Notes: generated by a model not told the origin, from the letters alone. DNA of 41,079 bases from Streptomyces sp. ISL-96 (GCF_018614035.1 NZ_JAGGPA010000062.1:1-41079), one strand, 5' to 3'; positions 1-9,503 are shown, numbered from the stretch's first letter. Numbers and translations are program-made.

Positions 1-100
1 CGAATTAACCAACAGCGTCCGGTGCGGTGGGGGCCCCTCGGCACATGGGGCAGCACTCACGGTCTTGTGGCGGCGGTCGGCGGTGGCGGTCGGCGGGAGC

Positions 101-1657
101 TCAGACGGCGCGCTCGTGGCCCTCCCAGTACGGCTCGCGCAAGCGGCGCTTGTAGAGCTTGCCGTTGGGGTCGCGGGGCATCGCCTCGATGAAGTCGACG
201 GTCCTGGGCCGTTTGAATGCGGCCAGCTGTCGCTCGCAGTGCGCGAGGATGCCGGCGGCCAGTGCGGCGTCGGCCGTGTGCCCCTCGGCGGGTTCGACGA
301 CGGCCTTGACCTCCTCGCCCCAGTCCGCGTGCGGGATACCGAAGACGGCGGCGTCGGCGACGGCGGGGTGGGTCAGGAGGGCCGCTTCGATCTCGGCGGG
401 GTAGATGTTGACGCCACCCGAGATGATCATGTCGATCTTGCGGTCGCGGAGGAAGAGATAGCCGTCCTCGTCGAGTATGCCGAGGTCTCCGACGGTGAAG
501 AAGTCGCCGATACGGTTCTTCTTCGTCTTGCCCTCGTCCTTGTGGTAGCTGAAGCCGCCGGTGCTCATCTTCATGTAGACGGTGCCCAGTTCACCGGGCG
601 GCAGACGCTTTCCTTCGTCGTCGAAGACGGCCAGTTCGCTGATGGGCCAGGCCTTGCCGACGGTCCCCGGCTTTTTCAGCCACTCCTGCGCGGTGGCGAA
701 GGCGCCGCCGCCCTCGCTGGCCGCGTAGTACTCCTCCACGCAGTGGCCCCACCAGTCGATCATCGCCCGCTTGACGTGGTGGGGGCAGGGCGCCGCGCCG
801 TGGATGGCGTGGCGCATCGACGACACGTCGTACGACGCGCGTACGTCCTCGGGCAGGGCGAGCAGCCGGTGGAACTGGGTCGGGACCATGTGGGTGTGCG
901 TGCACGCGTACCGGTCGATGAGGCGCAGCATTTCCTCTGGCGTCCACTTGTCCATGAGGACGAGCGGATGGCCGATGTGCAGGGCCGCGGCCGCGAATTG
1001 GAGTACGGCGGTGTGGTAGAGCGGCGAGCAGACGAGGTGGGCGTTGTCGTCGAAGGGGCGGATGCCGAAGATGGCGAGGAAGCCGCCGAGGTAGGACTCC
1101 TCGGGGAGCTTGCCGGACAGCGGGCGGCGGATGCCGCGCGGGCGTCCCGTGGTGCCCGAGGTGTAGTTCATGACCCAGCCGAGCGTGCGGTCGGCGGGCT
1201 CGTACGAAGGTTGTCCTACCAGGAGGTCGGCGTACGGGCGGAACCCGGGTACGTCGCCGACGGCGTAACGGCCGTTCACGGGAAGCTTCGCTTCGTCGGC
1301 CGCGGCGGTGGCCGCGCCCGAGAAGCGTTCGTGCGCGATGAGGACCTTCGCACCGGAGTCGGCGACGATCCAGGCGATCTCCGGACCGACGAGGTGGTGA
1401 TTGACGGGGACCAGGTAGAAGCCGGCCTGGGAGGCGGCCAGATAGGCGGTGAAGAATTCGACACCGTTGGGCAGGACGACGGCGAAGGCATCCCCCTGCC
1501 GCATGCCGGCGGCGCGCAGTCCGTGGACGAGTTGGTTGACGGCGGCGTGCAGCCGTCCGGCGGTCCATTCCTCGCCGTCGGGGGCGGTGAGGACCGTACG
1601 CCCGGGGTCCGCGGTCGCCTGGGCCCAGAAACCGTTGGGCGGCTGCGTCACGGTCAT
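101..1657 (-). CDS. Acyl-CoA synthetase (AMP-binding, FadD-like)
   Basis: A 518-residue member of the ANL superfamily, expected to activate a carboxylic acid to its CoA thioester through an acyl-AMP. The P-loop motif YTSGTTGRPRG is present, followed by YYAASEGGG, the A8 hinge region GDLGILDEDGYLFLRDR and a C-terminal PRDPNGKLYKRRLRE with the catalytic-type lysine. I chose ATG at 1657 because GGAAGGAG precedes it and because it overlaps the stop of the upstream nitronate monooxygenase gene as ATGA, which implies translational coupling. The frame is open further upstream to 1909 but that part is the neighbour's coding DNA. The substrate cannot be read from sequence; the pairing with a nitronate monooxygenase-like gene fits fatty acid or steroid-type catabolism. 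Confidence 0.93.
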   Translation of the reverse strand: MTVTQPPNGFWAQATADPGRTVLTAPDGEEWTAGRLHAAVNQLVHGLRAAGMRQGDAFAVVLPNGVEFFTAYLAASQAGFYLVPVNHHLVGPEIAWIVADSGAKVLIAHERFSGAATAAADEAKLPVNGRYAVGDVPGFRPYADLLVGQPSYEPADRTLGWVMNYTSGTTGRPRGIRRPLSGKLPEESYLGGFLAIFGIRPFDDNAHLVCSPLYHTAVLQFAAAALHIGHPLVLMDKWTPEEMLRLIDRYACTHTHMVPTQFHRLLALPEDVRASYDVSSMRHAIHGAAPCPHHVKRAMIDWWGHCVEEYYAASEGGGAFATAQEWLKKPGTVGKAWPISELAVFDDEGKRLPPGELGTVYMKMSTGGFSYHKDEGKTKKNRIGDFFTVGDLGILDEDGYLFLRDRKIDMIISGGVNIYPAEIEAALLTHPAVADAAVFGIPHADWGEEVKAVVEPAEGHTADAALAAGILAHCERQLAAFKRPRTVDFIEAMPRDPNGKLYKRRLREPYWEGHERAV

Positions 1658-2766
1658 GTCTGGCTGCTCCTTCCGGCGATGAGGTTGATGCGGTCCACGG
1701 CGCGTTCGAAACCGCGCGTGAGGTCGTCGACGACGGCCTGGACGCTGCGTTCGGATGTCATACGGCCGACGATCTGGCCCACGGGCGTGCCGAGGAGCGG
1801 GCCGACCTCGTACTTCTGGATACGGGAGACGGCCTCGGCGACGAGCAGTCCCTGGAGCGGCATGGGGAGCGTCCCCGGTCCGTTCGGGTCGTCCCAGGCG
1901 TCCGTCCATTCGGTGCGCAGCTGGCGGGCGGGTTTTCCGGTGAGTGCCCGGGAGCGGACGGTGTCGCCGGAGCCCGCTGCGAGGAGTTTGGCGGTGAGGG
2001 CGCGCGAGTGGAGGTCGGCTTCCTCGGTGGTGAGCCAGAGCGACCCGAGCCAGGCGCCCTGGGCGCCGAGCGCGAGGCCGGCGGCTATCTGTTCGCCGCT
2101 GCCGATGCCTCCGGCCGCGAGAACGGGCAGCGGATGGACGGCGTCGACCACTTCGGGGACGAGGACCATCGAGGCGATCTCACCCGTATGGCCACCCGCT
2201 TCGTACCCCTGCGCGACGACGATGTCGATTCCCGCTTCGGCGTGACGTCTGGCGTGCTTGGCGCTGCCTGCGAGAGCGGCGACGAGGACGTCGTGGTCGT
2301 GGGCGCGGGCGATGACGTCGGCGGGCGGGGAACCGAGGGCGTTGGCGAGCAGCTTGATGGGGTAGTCGAAGGCGACGTCGAGCTGGTTACGGGCGACCTC
2401 CTCCATCCAGCCGGTGATACGCCAGCCCGAAGCCTCGCCGGCGGCGAGCCCCGGTACACCGTGTTTGGCGAGCGTCTCCTCGACGAACCGGCGGTGCCCT
2501 TCCGGGATCATCGCTTCCACATCGGCCTCGGTCACCCCTTCCACCTTTTTCGCGGGCATGACGACATCAAGGCCGTACGGCTTCCCGTCGGTGTGTTCGG
2601 CCATCCAGTCGAGGTCGCGCGCGAGTTCGTCAGGGGCGGTGTAGCGGACCGCGCCGAGCACGCCGAATCCGCCCGCCCGGGTAATGGCGGCGGCCACCGC
2701 CGGGAAGGGTGTGAAGCCGAAGATGGCGTGCTCGACACCCAGTTTCTTGCTCAGCTCCGTCTCCAT
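1654..2766 (-). CDS. NPD-type nitronate monooxygenase family flavoprotein
   Basis: A 370-residue TIM-barrel FMN protein of the 2-nitropropane dioxygenase family. Such enzymes oxidise alkyl nitronates, and many homologues in lipid operons have unknown substrates. Recognisable segments are the N-terminal IFGFTPFPAVAAAITRAGG, the glycine-rich QGYEAGGHTGE around residue 205, and the phosphate-binding PVLAAGGIGSGEQIAAGLALGA. The start is ATG at 2766 (METELSKK); the frame continues upstream without a good start. Its stop overlaps the acyl-CoA synthetase start by ATGA. The 170-base divergent upstream region holds an inverted repeat that could be a TetR-type operator. Confidence 0.9.
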   Translation of the reverse strand: METELSKKLGVEHAIFGFTPFPAVAAAITRAGGFGVLGAVRYTAPDELARDLDWMAEHTDGKPYGLDVVMPAKKVEGVTEADVEAMIPEGHRRFVEETLAKHGVPGLAAGEASGWRITGWMEEVARNQLDVAFDYPIKLLANALGSPPADVIARAHDHDVLVAALAGSAKHARRHAEAGIDIVVAQGYEAGGHTGEIASMVLVPEVVDAVHPLPVLAAGGIGSGEQIAAGLALGAQGAWLGSLWLTTEEADLHSRALTAKLLAAGSGDTVRSRALTGKPARQLRTEWTDAWDDPNGPGTLPMPLQGLLVAEAVSRIQKYEVGPLLGTPVGQIVGRMTSERSVQAVVDDLTRGFERAVDRINLIAGRSSQT

Positions 2767-2809
2767 GAGCGGCAGGATGCCGCAGCGGGGCGGACGAGGG
2801 AAGAGATTT

Positions 2810-2826
2810 TCTGATACAGCGTCAGA
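2810..2826. promoter_or_regulatory. Inverted repeat TCTGA-N7-TCAGA, possible TetR-type operator
   Basis: The 17-bp element TCTGATACAGCGTCAGA lies 44 bp upstream of the nitronate monooxygenase start and about 110 bp upstream of the divergent serine hydrolase. Its arms TCTGA and TCAGA are exact complements. Short repeats of this kind are common TetR-family operators ahead of actinobacterial acyl-CoA genes. The link to a particular regulator is inference. Confidence 0.4.
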
Positions 2827-2935
2827 TTCCTCGCGCGTCCTTCGCGGCGACTGACCGGTTGACAGCACCCTTGGCCTGCAAGAAAGTTTCATTCGCTGAA
2901 CGTGTGGCGGAAGTTACTTTCACAAGGGGTGGCTC

Positions 2936-4720
2936 GTGACCGACGGACGAATCAGCCGGCGCAGGCTGGGTGGCGGCATCATGGCGCTGGGCGGCACCCT
3001 GGTGCTCGCGCCGTTGGCGGCGGGGCGGGCGGACGCGGCAGGCCGCGCCAAGGACGGTGACGCCGGACGGCCGACGCTGCGGCGTGGTTCACCCGAACGC
3101 GCCGGGCTGCTCCCCGGCCCCCTCAAGCAGCTCGTCACCGACGCGGAGCGTTACCTCGGCCCCTCCCCCAAGCACCCCTGGTACGCGGGGGCGGTCCTGC
3201 TCGCCGGGCGGGGCGGCACGGTGGCGCTGCATCAGGCCATCGGGTCGGCGGTGCGCTATTCGGCGTACGACGAGAAGACCGACACGGCGGTGGAGTTCCC
3301 GGCCGACCAGCGGATCGCGATGGCCGAGGACACGGTCTTCGACCTGGCGTCGGTCTCGAAGCTCTTCACGTCCATGCTCGCCGTGCAGCAGATCGAGCGC
3401 GGCACGCTGGAGCTGGAGGGGAAGGTCGCCTCGTACCTTCCGGAGTTCGGGGGCGCCGGCAAGCAGGACATGACGGTGCGCCAGCTGCTCACGCACACCT
3501 CCGGGTTCCGCGCCTGGATTCCGCTCTACAAGGAGCCGACGCGGGAGGGAAAGCTGCGGCTCCTGTGGAACGAGGCGCCTGCCAGTTCGCCCGGAACCAA
3601 GTACCTCTACTCCGACCTCAACCTGATCTCGCTCCAGCTCGTCCTCGAAGAGATCACCGGTCGCACTCTGGACGCCCTGCTCCACGACGAGATCACTGCT
3701 CCACTCGGGATGCACCGCACTCGCTACAACCCGCCCGCCTCCTGGAAGCCGAAGACCGCCGCCACCGAGGACGCCAGACTCCCCTGGTCCGGTCTCGACC
3801 GTGGTCTGGTGTGGGGTGAGGTGCACGACGAGAACGCGTACAGCCTCGGCGGCGTCGCGGGCCACGCCGGCGTCTTCTCCACCGCGTGGGACCTCGCGAT
3901 CCTCGGCCGTACGCTCCTCAACGGCGGCGCGTACGGACAGGCGCGCGTCCTGCGCCCCGAGTCGGTGGAGCTGATGTTCACCGACTTCAACACCGCCTTC
4001 CCCGGCGACGAGCACGGCCTGGGATTCGAGCTCTACCAGCACTGGTACATGGGCGCGATGGCCACCCCGAAGACCGCGGGCCACACCGGCTTCACCGGCA
4101 CCAGCCTGGTCCTCGACCCGTCGACCGACTCCTTCCTCGTCGTACTCGGCAACTCGGTCCACCCGGTGCGCACCTGGCGCTCCGGCAGCGCGCCGCGCGT
4201 GGCCGCCGCCAACAACATGGCCCGCGCGGTCGCGGTACGCCCGGTGCACGGCCGCACCGCCTGGTTCTCCGGCATGGCCTCGGCCACCACGGCCACGCTC
4301 ACGCTGCCCGCCGTCACCCCCGTGTCGGACCGCCCCCGGCTGCGCTGCTCGCTGTGGTGGGACACCGAGCCCGGCTCCGACCGCCTCTTCCTCGAAGCCT
4401 CGGCGGACGGCGGCGCAACGTGGCAGGCGGTGCCGTTCACGACCGTACGCAAGGGGCATGAGCCGCGGCCCCACCCGGCGGGCGCGGTCACCGGCTGGTC
4501 GCAGCGCGTCTGGCACCGGCTGAGCGCGGACCTCGCGGCCTGGCGCGGCAAGGAGGTGCGTCTGCGCTGGCGGTACCGGACCGACACGCTGTACGTCGGG
4601 CGGGGCGCGTACGTCGACGGACTGCGCGTCGACGACGGCCGGCGCACGCTCTTCGACGAGGCCAGGCCCGCGGACGCCGCCCGCATCGAGGCGACGGGCT
4701 GGACAGCGTCCGAGGACTGA
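2936..4720 (+). CDS. Tat-exported serine hydrolase (beta-lactamase/class C PBP fold) with C-terminal beta domain
   Basis: A 594-residue secreted hydrolase. The N-terminus has a twin-arginine signal (SRRRLGG then a hydrophobic stretch, residues 6-35), so export by Tat is likely. The serine beta-lactamase fold motifs are in order: S139-V-S-K142, Y225-S-D227 and H383-T-G. After about residue 440 there is an extra domain rich in W, L and R (SLWWDTEP, SADGGATWQAV) that resembles the jelly-roll modules attached to secreted hydrolases. It starts at GTG 2936 after AAGGGGTGG. Such proteins act as D-aminopeptidases, esterases or cell-wall carboxypeptidases; which one cannot be told here. It is convergent with the following flavoenzyme, 25 bp away. 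Confidence 0.9.
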   Translation: MTDGRISRRRLGGGIMALGGTLVLAPLAAGRADAAGRAKDGDAGRPTLRRGSPERAGLLPGPLKQLVTDAERYLGPSPKHPWYAGAVLLAGRGGTVALHQAIGSAVRYSAYDEKTDTAVEFPADQRIAMAEDTVFDLASVSKLFTSMLAVQQIERGTLELEGKVASYLPEFGGAGKQDMTVRQLLTHTSGFRAWIPLYKEPTREGKLRLLWNEAPASSPGTKYLYSDLNLISLQLVLEEITGRTLDALLHDEITAPLGMHRTRYNPPASWKPKTAATEDARLPWSGLDRGLVWGEVHDENAYSLGGVAGHAGVFSTAWDLAILGRTLLNGGAYGQARVLRPESVELMFTDFNTAFPGDEHGLGFELYQHWYMGAMATPKTAGHTGFTGTSLVLDPSTDSFLVVLGNSVHPVRTWRSGSAPRVAAANNMARAVAVRPVHGRTAWFSGMASATTATLTLPAVTPVSDRPRLRCSLWWDTEPGSDRLFLEASADGGATWQAVPFTTVRKGHEPRPHPAGAVTGWSQRVWHRLSADLAAWRGKEVRLRWRYRTDTLYVGRGAYVDGLRVDDGRRTLFDEARPADAARIEATGWTASED

Positions 4721-4745
4721 GGCGGGGTAGGGCCGACTGGACCGT

Positions 4746-6302
4746 TCAGCGCCCGAGAACCGCCATCGCCGCGTTGTGACCGGGGATACCGCTGACTCCC
4801 CCGCCGCGGACGGCGCCAGCCCCGCACAGCAGAACGTTCGCGTGCGCTGTCTCGACGCCCCACCGCCCCGTTCCGGCGGACTCGTCGGCGTACGGGAACG
4901 ACAGTGCGCGGTGGAAGATGTTCCCGCCCGGCAGCCGTAGTTCGCTTTCGAGGTCGAGCGGGGTCTTCGCCTCGATGCAGGGGCGGCCGTTCCTGTCGAG
5001 CGCGAGGCAGTCGGTGATCGGCTCTTCGAGGTACGTGTCGAGCTGGGCGAGAGTGGCCGCGAGGAGTTCGGCGCGGGCCGCCTCATTGTCGTGGGCGAAG
5101 AGGCGTGCCGGAGTGTGCAGACCGAAGAGTGTCAGTGTCTGGTAGCCCTGTGCGGCGAGATCCGGGCCGAGGATCGACGGGTCGGTCAGGGAGTGGCAGT
5201 AGATCTCGGACGGCGGCGCGCTCGGCAGCCGCCCGGACGCCGCTTCCGCGTAGGCGGCCGCCAATTGACCGTACCCTTCCGCGACATGGAACGTTCCCGC
5301 GAACGCTTCGTTCGGTTCCACGGAACGGTCGCGCAGGCGCGGGAGTCTGCGCAGCAGCATGTTGACTTTGAGCTGCGCCCCTTCGGCGGAGTCGGTGGCG
5401 GAAGGCTCCTCCCCCAGGAGGCTCGCGAGAGCGTGGGGCGAAGCGTTCACGAGAACGTGCCGGGCCGCGACAGTGGCCTCACCCGTGTCGCTCCGGAAGG
5501 TCACTTCGGCGCGGCTGCCATCGGTGTCGATGCGGGTCACCTCATGGCCGGTGACGATCTCGGCGCCGGCTGCCAGAGCGGCGTTCGCGAGCGCGTCGGT
5601 GAGGGCTCCCATGCCGCCCACGGGAACGTCCCAGTCGCCCGTACCGCCGCCGATCACGTGGTAGAGGAAACAGCGGTTCTGGTGCAGCGCGGGGTCGTGG
5701 GCGTCGGCGAAGGTGCCGATCAGGGCGTCGGTGAGGACAACGCCGCGTACGAGATCGTCGGCGAAGTGTTCCTCGATGGCGACACCGAGCGGCTCCTCGA
5801 AGAGCATTCGCCAGGCTGCTTCGTCGTCGATACGGGCGCGCAGGGCGTCCCGGGTGGGCAGCGGCTCGGTGAGGGTCGGGAAGACGCGCTCCGCGACGCG
5901 GCGCATGACGGCGTAGAAGGACTGCCAGGACTTGAACTCCGTGTCACCGCCCGTGAGTCGCGCGAACGATTCCCGGGTCCTTTCGGTGCCGCCGCCGACC
6001 AGCAGGCCGTCACGCCCGCTCGGCGTGTACGACGAGACGGTGCGCTTGCGTACGGCGAAGTCCAGCCGGAGGTCGCGCACGATCTGCTGAGGCAGCAGTG
6101 ACACCAGGTACGAGTAGCGGGAGAGCCTGGCGTCGACACCGGCGAACGGGCGGGTGGACACCGCCGCACCGCCGGTGTGGCCCAGGCGTTCCAGCACGAG
6201 CACGGAGCGCCCCGCGCGGGCCAGATAGGCGGCTGCGACCAGGCCGTTGTGTCCGCCGCCCACGATCACGGCGTCATACCTGTCCTGTACGTGTACGGGC
6301 AT
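4746..6302 (-). CDS. Phytoene desaturase-like NAD(P)/FAD-dependent oxidoreductase
   Basis: A 518-residue flavoprotein of the carotenoid/retinoid oxidoreductase (PYROXD2-like) group. The dinucleotide-binding motif GGGHNGLVAAAYLARAG is at residues 15-31, followed by VLVLERLGHTGGAA. The C-terminal FAD-binding segment is LLCGAGAVRGGGVSGIPGHN, near the end. The length is normal for the family. It starts at ATG 6302 after AGGAGT. There is no crt cluster nearby, so carotenoid synthesis is not implied; many Streptomyces paralogues of this type have no assigned substrate. A second gene of the same type lies at 29730-31355. Confidence 0.9.
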   Translation of the reverse strand: MPVHVQDRYDAVIVGGGHNGLVAAAYLARAGRSVLVLERLGHTGGAAVSTRPFAGVDARLSRYSYLVSLLPQQIVRDLRLDFAVRKRTVSSYTPSGRDGLLVGGGTERTRESFARLTGGDTEFKSWQSFYAVMRRVAERVFPTLTEPLPTRDALRARIDDEAAWRMLFEEPLGVAIEEHFADDLVRGVVLTDALIGTFADAHDPALHQNRCFLYHVIGGGTGDWDVPVGGMGALTDALANAALAAGAEIVTGHEVTRIDTDGSRAEVTFRSDTGEATVAARHVLVNASPHALASLLGEEPSATDSAEGAQLKVNMLLRRLPRLRDRSVEPNEAFAGTFHVAEGYGQLAAAYAEAASGRLPSAPPSEIYCHSLTDPSILGPDLAAQGYQTLTLFGLHTPARLFAHDNEAARAELLAATLAQLDTYLEEPITDCLALDRNGRPCIEAKTPLDLESELRLPGGNIFHRALSFPYADESAGTGRWGVETAHANVLLCGAGAVRGGGVSGIPGHNAAMAVLGR

Positions 6303-6348
6303 GGCGTGCGCACTCCTGTCTGTCGCGTACCACTGTGCCTACCCGGTC

Positions 6349-8595
6349 TCAGTGGCTCTGCGCTCCGCGCTGCTGCCGCAGAGCGGCCACCCGCCGGTAG
6401 AGCTCGACGGCCTCAGCGCCGCGCCCGAGCTGCTCCAGGCAGTGCGCCTCGTCGTTGCGGCTGGCCAGAGCGTCGGGATGGTCGGCGCCCAGGACGCGTT
6501 CGCGGGCCTCGGCGACCTGCCGGTACACGGTGAGGGCGTCGGCCCAGCGGCCCAGCCAGCCGAGGCCGACGGCGACCTCCCGGCGGCTGACGAGCGTATC
6601 GGGGTGGTCGGGGCCCAGGACGCGTTCGCGGATCGCGCATACGTCGCGGGCCTCGGCCAGGGCCTCCTCCCAGCGGGCGAGGCGGCCGAGGTTGACGCCG
6701 AGTCCGTGCCGCGCGCGCAGCGTCTCGGGATCGGCGGGGCCCTGCACCCGGGTGCGGTCGTCGACCAGTGCCCGGTAGAGCTCCAGGGCCTCCGCGCTGC
6801 GGCCCAGCCGGCCGAGGCTGATGCCGACCTCGTAGCGGGCGGCGAGGGTGTCCGGGTGATCCGCGCCGAGCGCCTGCGCGCGGGCCTGGGCGACGTCGCG
6901 GTACGTCTGGAGGGCCTCCACCCAGCGCCCGAGCTGCCCGAGCGCGTATGCGACTTCGTACCGTGTGACGAGCGTGTCCGGGTGCGTCGCGCCGAGCACC
7001 CTGGCGCGGGCCGTCGCGACTTCGTGCGCCATACGGTACGAGTCCTCCAGGCGCCCGAGCCGGCTCAGGTTGAACGCCAGATTGTGCCGGCAGCGCAGCG
7101 TGTCGGGGTGCTCGGCTCCCATGGTGCGTTCCCGGGAGGCGAGGACGGCGGCGTACACCTGGTGCGCCTCGAAATGCCGGCCGAGCTGCCCGAGTACGTA
7201 CGCCGTCTCCTGCCGGGCGGCGAGGGTCTCGGGGTGGTCGGGGCCCATGGTGCGCTCGCGGCCCTCCGCCACGGCGCCGAACTCGCGCAGGGCGTCGGCG
7301 GCGCGCCCGGTCCTGCTGAGGGTGAAGCCGACCTCGTAGCGGCTGGCGAGGGTGTCGGGGTGGTCGGGGCCCAGGGCGTGTTCGCGCTCGGCGGCGACCG
7401 CGCGGTGCACTTCGCCCGCCTCGTTCCAGCGGCCGAGGCGGCCGAGGCTGAGTCCCGCGTTGTGCCTGCTGTTGAGTACGGCCAGCACTTCGGGCGGGGG
7501 TGTGGGCCGCTCGGGCCTGAGCGCGACCGGGACGGCGGCAGCGCGCCGCAGGTCGACGCCGGTGGTCCACTCCCCCGTCAGCCCCGCGGAGTGGTCGGGC
7601 GGGGTGTGCGGGACGGACCACGCACCGCTGGCCTTGTGGCCGGTGGTCATGCCGCGCGTCCAGGAGGGCAGGCGGGGAGCGCGTGACGGCGGCTGTTCGG
7701 GGCGCCCGGCCGGCGGGCGCAGCGCGAGTACGCCGACGGGCCCCGACGAGCGGGCCGCGGTCAGGCGGTGCGCCAGGGCCTTGGCGTCGGACGGCCGTTC
7801 CTCGGGGGCTTTCGCGAGCAGGTCCAGGACGATGCGGTCGAAGAACCCGGGAAGCTCCGGGCGGTGCGTACGCGGCGGCTCCGGCTGCGTGTCACGGTGG
7901 CCGACAAGGACCGCCCAGGCGTCGTCCAGGTCGAACGGCGGCACACCGGTGGCGATCTCGTACAGCACGCAGCCGAGCGAGTAGAGGTCGCTGCGGTGGT
8001 CGACCTCTGTGCCGCTGATCTGCTCGGGCGACATGTAGTGCGGGGTGCCCATGGCTATTCCGGTGCCGGTGAGCCGGGAGGTGAAGCCGATGTCGTGGCC
8101 GAGGCGCGCGATGCCGAAGTCGCAGATCTTCACCGTGCCGTCGGTGAGCCGCATGATGTTGGCGGGCTTCAGGTCCCGGTGGACGATGCCCTGCTCGTGC
8201 GTGTAGGCGAGGGCCCAGGCGACCTGTTCGGCGATGTCGACGACATCGGCGACGTCCAGCGGGTGTGCTTTGTTGTCCTCCAGGAGCTGGCTCAGGTTGC
8301 GCCCGTCGAGCAGTTCCATGACCAGGTAGAGAACGCCGTCGTGCTCGCCGAAGTCATGGACGACGGTGACGCCCCGGTGCTGCAGAGCGGCCGCGACGCG
8401 CGCCTCCCTGCGGAAGCGTTCACGCAGCACCCTGGTGAAGGACTGGTCGTGCTGAGGCCCCACCGGCTTGAGGCACTTCACGGCGACCTTGCGCCCCAGC
8501 GACTCGTCGTGGGCACGCCACACCTCGCCCATGCCCCCGCGCCCGATCAGATCGAGCATCCGGTACCGGCCTTGGATCAGCCTGGTGTCCGCCAT
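6349..8595 (-). CDS. Serine/threonine protein kinase with C-terminal tetratricopeptide repeats
   Basis: A 748-residue protein. The kinase domain covers about residues 8-265: glycine loop IGRGGMGEVW (17-26), catalytic lysine K40 in VAVK, HRDLKPANIM, DFG in KICDFGIARL, and GTPHYMSPEQ. A proline-rich linker follows (about 265-365), then an array of roughly 42-residue TPR-like units containing GPDHPDTLASRYEVG and LGRWxEA (about 370-740). There is no membrane segment, so unlike PknB it should be cytosolic. The TPRs probably recruit partners. Its 5' end overlaps the 3' end of the MpaB-like oxygenase gene by 19 bases, so the two are likely co-translated. Confidence 0.95.
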   Translation of the reverse strand: MADTRLIQGRYRMLDLIGRGGMGEVWRAHDESLGRKVAVKCLKPVGPQHDQSFTRVLRERFRREARVAAALQHRGVTVVHDFGEHDGVLYLVMELLDGRNLSQLLEDNKAHPLDVADVVDIAEQVAWALAYTHEQGIVHRDLKPANIMRLTDGTVKICDFGIARLGHDIGFTSRLTGTGIAMGTPHYMSPEQISGTEVDHRSDLYSLGCVLYEIATGVPPFDLDDAWAVLVGHRDTQPEPPRTHRPELPGFFDRIVLDLLAKAPEERPSDAKALAHRLTAARSSGPVGVLALRPPAGRPEQPPSRAPRLPSWTRGMTTGHKASGAWSVPHTPPDHSAGLTGEWTTGVDLRRAAAVPVALRPERPTPPPEVLAVLNSRHNAGLSLGRLGRWNEAGEVHRAVAAEREHALGPDHPDTLASRYEVGFTLSRTGRAADALREFGAVAEGRERTMGPDHPETLAARQETAYVLGQLGRHFEAHQVYAAVLASRERTMGAEHPDTLRCRHNLAFNLSRLGRLEDSYRMAHEVATARARVLGATHPDTLVTRYEVAYALGQLGRWVEALQTYRDVAQARAQALGADHPDTLAARYEVGISLGRLGRSAEALELYRALVDDRTRVQGPADPETLRARHGLGVNLGRLARWEEALAEARDVCAIRERVLGPDHPDTLVSRREVAVGLGWLGRWADALTVYRQVAEARERVLGADHPDALASRNDEAHCLEQLGRGAEAVELYRRVAALRQQRGAQSH

Positions 8596-9503
8596 CTCGT
8601 GCTGTCGCCCCCGTCACTCCGCTGCGCCCTCCCCGGCCCGTCCAGTATGGCCTCCTGTCTGCGGAGTTTGTACGGTGCGGGGCGCGCGTCGGGGCCGAGT
8701 CGTGCCATTGCCTTCAGAATGTGAGCGGGCGGCAGTTGCCACCGCACACGCGAGGGGATGCAGCGCAGGGCCGTTCCGGTCAGGGCGAGCCTGCGGGTGA
8801 CCGTTTCCGGCGCCGGGGCGGGGCGGCCGTACAGCTCGTGGGCGTAAGGAGGCAGTGAGGCGTACGCGAGGGCGGCCACGCGCCGCCACAGCAGAGCGCG
8901 CGCCGGTACGAGCAGCGGATGCACCGGGGGTTCGCGGAGGAAATCGTCGACTTCGCGGGCTTCGGGCCCGGCGGCGAGTTCCGGCCGTACCTTCTCGAAA
9001 TAGGCGGCGAGTGCGGCGGTCGACGCGGGGACGTGTGCCGGGTCGAGACCGACCAGGCGGGCGCCCTCGCGCTGTTCGTCGAGGCACTGGTCGGCCTGGG
9101 CCTCGCTGAGCACGATGCCCGAGCGGCGCGCGACCTCCAGGTACGAGCCCACCTCGGCGCAGTGCACCCACAGCAGCAGCTCCGGCTCACCGACGCCGTA
9201 GCGCTCACCGGTGGCCGGGTCGGTGGCCCCCAGCATGCTGTGTATCTTGCGGACGCGGGCGCCGGCCCGTTCGGCGGCTTCCGTGGTGCCGTACGTGATG
9301 GTGCCGACGAAGGAGGCGGTACGCATCAGCCGGCCCCAGGTGTCCTTACGGAAGTCGCTGTTCTGCAGAACGCCGCGTACCGCGCGCGGGTGCAGTGCCT
9401 GGAGGTAGAGGGCGCGTACGCCCGCGATCCACATGATCGGGTCGCTGTGCAGCTGCCAGGTGACGGATTCGGGTCCGAAGAGGCCCGGGTCGGCGTCCCG
9501 CAT
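8577..9503 (-). CDS. Oxygenase MpaB/Lcp family protein (DUF2236)
   Basis: A 308-residue protein of the DUF2236 family, which includes fungal MpaB and the rubber oxygenase Lcp, haem-binding oxygenases that cleave C-C double bonds. The family hallmarks at the N-terminus are visible: SVTWQLHSDPIMWIAGVRAL and LQALHPRAVRGV, then LLWVHCAEVGSYL at about residue 120. It starts at ATG 9503 after an excellent GGGGAGGAGG site. No signal peptide is seen, so it is probably intracellular rather than a rubber-degrading exoenzyme. The overlap with the kinase gene suggests a functional or regulatory link, which is inference. Confidence 0.88.
   Translation of the reverse strand: MRDADPGLFGPESVTWQLHSDPIMWIAGVRALYLQALHPRAVRGVLQNSDFRKDTWGRLMRTASFVGTITYGTTEAAERAGARVRKIHSMLGATDPATGERYGVGEPELLLWVHCAEVGSYLEVARRSGIVLSEAQADQCLDEQREGARLVGLDPAHVPASTAALAAYFEKVRPELAAGPEAREVDDFLREPPVHPLLVPARALLWRRVAALAYASLPPYAHELYGRPAPAPETVTRRLALTGTALRCIPSRVRWQLPPAHILKAMARLGPDARPAPYKLRRQEAILDGPGRAQRSDGGDSTRWRTPG

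Noticed and set aside
1..60. Minus-strand frame from GTG 60 open to the left edge (20 codons), possibly the next operon gene
   Set aside because: No ribosome site, only 20 codons visible, and no family recognisable.
65..2245. 726-codon plus-strand frame
   Set aside because: It is the antisense of the acyl-CoA synthetase and nitronate monooxygenase genes; the sequence is biased Gly/Val/Asp typical of shadow frames.
3089..5086. 665-codon minus-strand frame
   Set aside because: Antisense to the serine hydrolase, which has clear catalytic motifs.
6247..7686. Repetitive 479-codon plus-strand frame looking like a repeat protein
   Set aside because: It is the complement of the TPR array of the kinase; the periodicity comes from the TPRs.
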